A stretch of DNA of 64,000 bases from the NCBI GenBank assembly GCA_005406025.1, contig BGZK01000001.1, forward strand, positions 2,108,001 through 2,172,000, read 5' to 3'. Below, piece by piece: positions 61,375 through 64,000 of this stretch. Position numbers and translations under genes: made by a program. The notes under the pieces were generated by a model, which saw only the letters and a list, made by a program, of their open reading frames with translations, did no database searches and had not been told where the DNA came from. The DNA is from Eumeta japonica. Taxonomy: Eukaryota; Arthropoda; Insecta; Lepidoptera; Psychidae. Each line of letters starts with the position of its first letter. The first letter of the stretch is position 1.

Positions 61375-61790
61375 TACTGCATACAACAATCGCGAACACA
61401 ACGTGCGTCGCGGTCGGGTGTGTGCGCGGGCGCGGGCTGCGCGGCGGCCCGTGCGCGGCGCGCGTCACCCTTCGTCATCGAATTTTTTTTTTCATTTCAC
61501 TTTTTTAGATTTCAACGGAACGGATTGTCGCGTATATACATATTTTTTTTTTGATTTCCGTTAGCGCAGGTAGAAGGAAGGGTCGGAAGCTGCGCGGCGG
61601 GCGGGCGGGGGGCGGCGTGCGAGGAGCATGCGCCGCGCGGGCCGTTTTTTACCGGGGCGTTTTTTACTGCAGGCCCCGCCCCGCCGGCTGCTTTGCATAC
61701 GCAGCGGCGCCGCCTGCCGCGCCGTCCTCGACACCCTCGCCGCCGGGCACGAGCGTCGGCGGTTACGTCTGCTGTGTTATATAACGTCAT
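61375..61790. promoter_or_regulatory. GC-rich island with octamer-like site
   Basis: Two GC blocks are separated by T-runs. GGCTGCTTTGCATACGCAGC contains a POU octamer-like ATGCAAAG on minus. TTTTTTACCGGGGCGTTTTT carries a duplicated GTAAAAAACG on minus. GC boxes suggest an upstream promoter, unproven. Confidence 0.45.
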
Positions 61791-62399
61791 GTAAGGCTAC
61801 CTAAGGTTATTGTAACCCTTTTATTGTATTTATTGAAAAAAATAAATACAGAAGACGTTTAACGGATTTGAAATGGGAAAACGGACAGACAGAGGTTATT
61901 ATAACAAAAAAAAGATGATTTTTTTTCTGAGTTTATTCCTTAATTGTAGATGTTGTGATAGACAGAATTGTAAAAAGATTCGTAAACATATATGTATACA
62001 TTTATGTATACTGATGTAACTAATTAAAGTCGGAAAAACGATTCCAATTATTTTTCCATTCCGAAACGCGATATTCTATTCCATTGGATAGGTACCTACT
62101 TATTTAATTTCACATAGTAAACTACAACTTTTACAGTTTTTTTTAATAGGCCAAAATTAAAAATAGATTTTTCACAAAATTATTTTAAGTACATCTAAAG
62201 CGTAGATTACGAAACAAACGAACTCGAAAGCATTAGATCAGTTAATATAATTATATAAAAAAAATGAATCACGGAAACTTTTAAATTTTAAATTTTCCGT
62301 CATGAGTCTTCCGATCACAGTGATTCTAAAAATAATCTCTATCATCATTCGTTCAACATTTACTTAGGGCGCTTTGAAGATAATTACATAGTGTTTGCC

Positions 62400-62490
62400 A
62401 CCACCAAATCCGGCAACTAAACCGTGCACGCCAGTACAGACCTCGACGAGCCGGACTTGTTATCCACGTACCTGTAAGAGATGAGAGATA
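62400..62490 (-). other. Juxtaposed 3' and 5' splice signals (recursive splice site or exon border candidate)
   Basis: On the minus strand, TATCTCTCATCTCTTACAG is followed immediately at 62472/62471 by GTACGTGGATAAC, a pyrimidine tract plus AG abutting a donor-like GTACGT. This is the layout of recursive splice sites in long insect introns. The roughly 70 bases downstream are GC-richer than their surroundings; one frame reads YVDNKSGSSRSVLACTV before a stop. It could also be an ordinary acceptor with a short terminal exon, or a repeat fragment. I cannot separate these without a search. Confidence 0.3.
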
Positions 62491-62929
62491 AAATAACGGG
62501 TTAGTTACTGATACAAATTACACAATTACCTAATTACATTAATCACTTGTTTCTAAAACAAATTTAATTATTAGTTAAATATTGAACATAATTCTTTTAA
62601 AACAATTCAATACGTTCATATATTTAATTGTATACAGATATTATAACATTAATTGCTTACAGAACTTTTAACATTATTTGGGATACTACTTTTTTTTAAT
62701 GATTGATTTTGCATTTCCAATAACTCATCATGTTGCTCATTATTAAAATGACATAAGAATATAAATCTTATAACATGCAATCTACTTACAAATGCAATAT
62801 ATCTTTTATGAAGTAAATAAATAACAATAATAGTAATCACCTATCACAGGCATATTACTTTAATTATTAAAAAAAACGAAGCATAAGTTTTTTGACTAGC
62901 TATCAATCTTATTAAATTATGATTTTTAT

Positions 62930-63195
62930 GTATCCAGTCTCAAACACCCCGCCGCCGAAGCACACCCTCCTCACAATCTGTTCGTTTGAGAGCGGGAGGC
63001 TCACCTCAAGCCCCCAGCGCTGGCCCATAACGGGTCGGGGTCAGCGACAGCCGTCGTCGCCAAAATGGTGACGTCCAAAGCCGACGGCTTACGTACCCCT
63101 CGGAAGTACGGAGCGTGAGCTGTAATTCGACTTAATTCAAAAATCAGGTTCGAAGGCGATAGAGTACCAAACTACTGAACCACCATCTCTCACTT
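62930..63195 (-). mobile_element. Probable SINE or LINE-derived repeat, minus orientation
   Basis: Reading minus from about 63190, ATGGTGGTTCAGTAGTTTGG resembles a tRNA-like A-box region. A GC-rich body follows containing CCGTCGGCTTTGGACGTCAC, GACCCGTTATGGGCCAGCGC and CTCTCAAACGAACAGATTGT, then TTTGAGACTGGATACATAAA. A GAG|GTGAGCC donor-like site inside is probably fortuitous. The repetitive assignment rests on resemblance to common lepidopteran repeats and needs a search. Confidence 0.45.
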
Positions 63196-63809
63196 GATTT
63201 GTATACGCACTAAAGTTAATTTCTTGCATAGGAGTTTGCTATTTTTTTCTACGCCCAAGACGTATTTGGGATTACGAGGAACGGAAAAGGTACGTCTTGT
63301 GTTTTAAACGCGACCGTATACCGCATACTATTTTTTATGCAGTCAAAAATATTTTGTAGGGTTTTCTACAGAAAAACCAGAAAACGAACTCACATGTACT
63401 GCGAACGTGCATCAGCGCAAAGCTTTGTCAAGTTCAGATATGAAAGCGTTTTTGACGGTCGTTCAGAGGGCGGGGAAATGGCTGACTCAACCGTGCCATA
63501 CGCACTGATGTTGAACGTATTTTTCAAAAAAAAGTGCTATTACGCAAAATGTTAAACGTACAAGCCTTCTTCTGCGAAAGCAAACGGTCCTGATTCCAAT
63601 CGGTCTCCTTTCGAGTATCTGTCGAACATTTTTGCCTTATATTTTCTGCAAACGAGCTTTCCGTTCCTTTGTACGCTTGTATCAGAACCGTGTCTCCCTT
63701 TGAACGACATCTTCAACTATACCAATGATTTCAAAACATTTTTCGTCTGTCTACCAATTTGTGGTGATCTAACTCATCACGTACCGAGACGCGGAGCAGT
63801 ATCGAGCGT

Positions 63810-63975
63810 GCGACGGTGTTCCATTCGAGATCGAACCGAGAGGTATGAGAAGAGAAATCGAAAGCGTGACTGGTATCGAAATAGACAAAGGAATCGAAAT
63901 TGAAATAAACAGTGGGACTGGGATCGAGACCGAAATCGGTAGTGAAATTAGAAGTAAGACTGAAATGGAATCTAT
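63810..63975 (-). repeat. Diverged 6-bp-period array, inverted
   Basis: Steps of six read AATCGA, TATCGA, AATAGA, AATCGA, AATTGA, GATCGA, GACCGA, AATCGG, AATTAG. The array runs nearly to the window edge and accounts for the open frame at 63700-63903. Confidence 0.65.
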
Positions 63976-64000
63976 ATAACAGAACAGATAAGGGAACTCA

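Larger units (their letters stand above)
61791..63809. other. AT-rich non-coding DNA with the 62.47 kb splice-like site
   Basis: Besides the juxtaposed splice signals and the probable SINE at 62.93-63.2 kb, no feature is supported. Confidence 0.45.

Noticed and set aside
62958..63060. Exon-like block with GAG|GTGAGCC donor on minus
   Set aside because: The surrounding sequence resembles a common dispersed repeat with a tRNA-like head. An exon call would need single-copy evidence.
1..64000. CRISPR arrays, operons, rRNA genes, prophage
   Set aside because: No regularly spaced identical repeats and no bacterial gene organisation; the window is eukaryotic.

Overview
This is an AT-rich eukaryotic window. 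It shows long introns, short GC-rich exons with GT-AG borders, an arthropod-type initiator, and a dense load of degraded transposable elements. The element set (an RTE-type LINE, mariner, Helitron-like ends, a tRNA-derived SINE, and the GGCCAAGTGCGAGTCGG...TACGGAACCCTAAAAA family) fits an insect and most probably a moth or butterfly. That assignment rests on family recognition from memory, not on a database search. There are no prokaryotic-style operons, rRNA genes or CRISPR arrays. I found no convincing functional tRNA gene.

The only cellular gene I can support runs on the minus strand and leaves the window at its left edge. Three short exons join with matching reading phases: a first coding exon (ATG at 25910, donor after 25853), an internal exon (15404-15357) and an alanine/proline-rich exon (6762-6638). 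Together they give a 77-residue N-terminal part: MVLSACVRAAAAQHYTSSY, then Q, then DPPELVKSPSPPPSH, then D, then GSASGDGEGSGDEHH..., ending ...ATALHL. A possible further upstream exon at 28978/28967-28915 (EDHTPRTSVLLGGFEFK) also ends in phase 1. It could replace the 25.9 kb first exon, which would give two alternative N-termini on the same downstream exons. I do not recognise the protein. Its low-complexity S/P, acidic-G/S and A/P composition, 9-14 kb introns and surrounding GC-rich islands suggest a developmental regulator; that is inference.

Between and upstream of the exons lie about fourteen GC-rich islands in otherwise AT-rich DNA (near 3.7, 12.9, 18.1, 26.3, 27.6, 28.8, 30.1, 39.1, 41.1, 43.0, 46.9, 48.4, 49.2, 57.0 and 61.6 kb). 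They contain open frames on both strands, which high GC explains. They repeatedly carry TTTATGG/TTTATCGG and TTTAAATT/TTTAATTAAA cores inside GC-rich flanks. I read most of them as conserved cis-regulatory elements or CpG-rich promoters, not as exons.

The remainder is repeat-derived: a decayed mariner (4.36-5.33 kb, minus); an internally deleted RTE-type LINE (7.57-9.26 kb) and a second LINE 3' fragment (53.9-54.4 kb); a foldback element with about 215 bp arms (10.5-11.26 kb); a TA-flanked MITE packed with ACTAATT/AATTAGT motifs (18.32-18.73 kb); a MITE with about 110 bp arms (51.11-51.42 kb); a nested-palindrome MITE (36.53-36.75 kb); two SINE-like copies in opposite orientation (26.9 and 34.2 kb); a roughly 1 kb element with an internal three-unit tandem repeat (52.49-53.49 kb); several Helitron-like 3' ends; and at least seven strongly diverged 6-bp-period arrays, some beside those Helitron-like ends. 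Several compact hairpins (7.47, 7.52, 43.25 and 47.39 kb) are not explained by these families.
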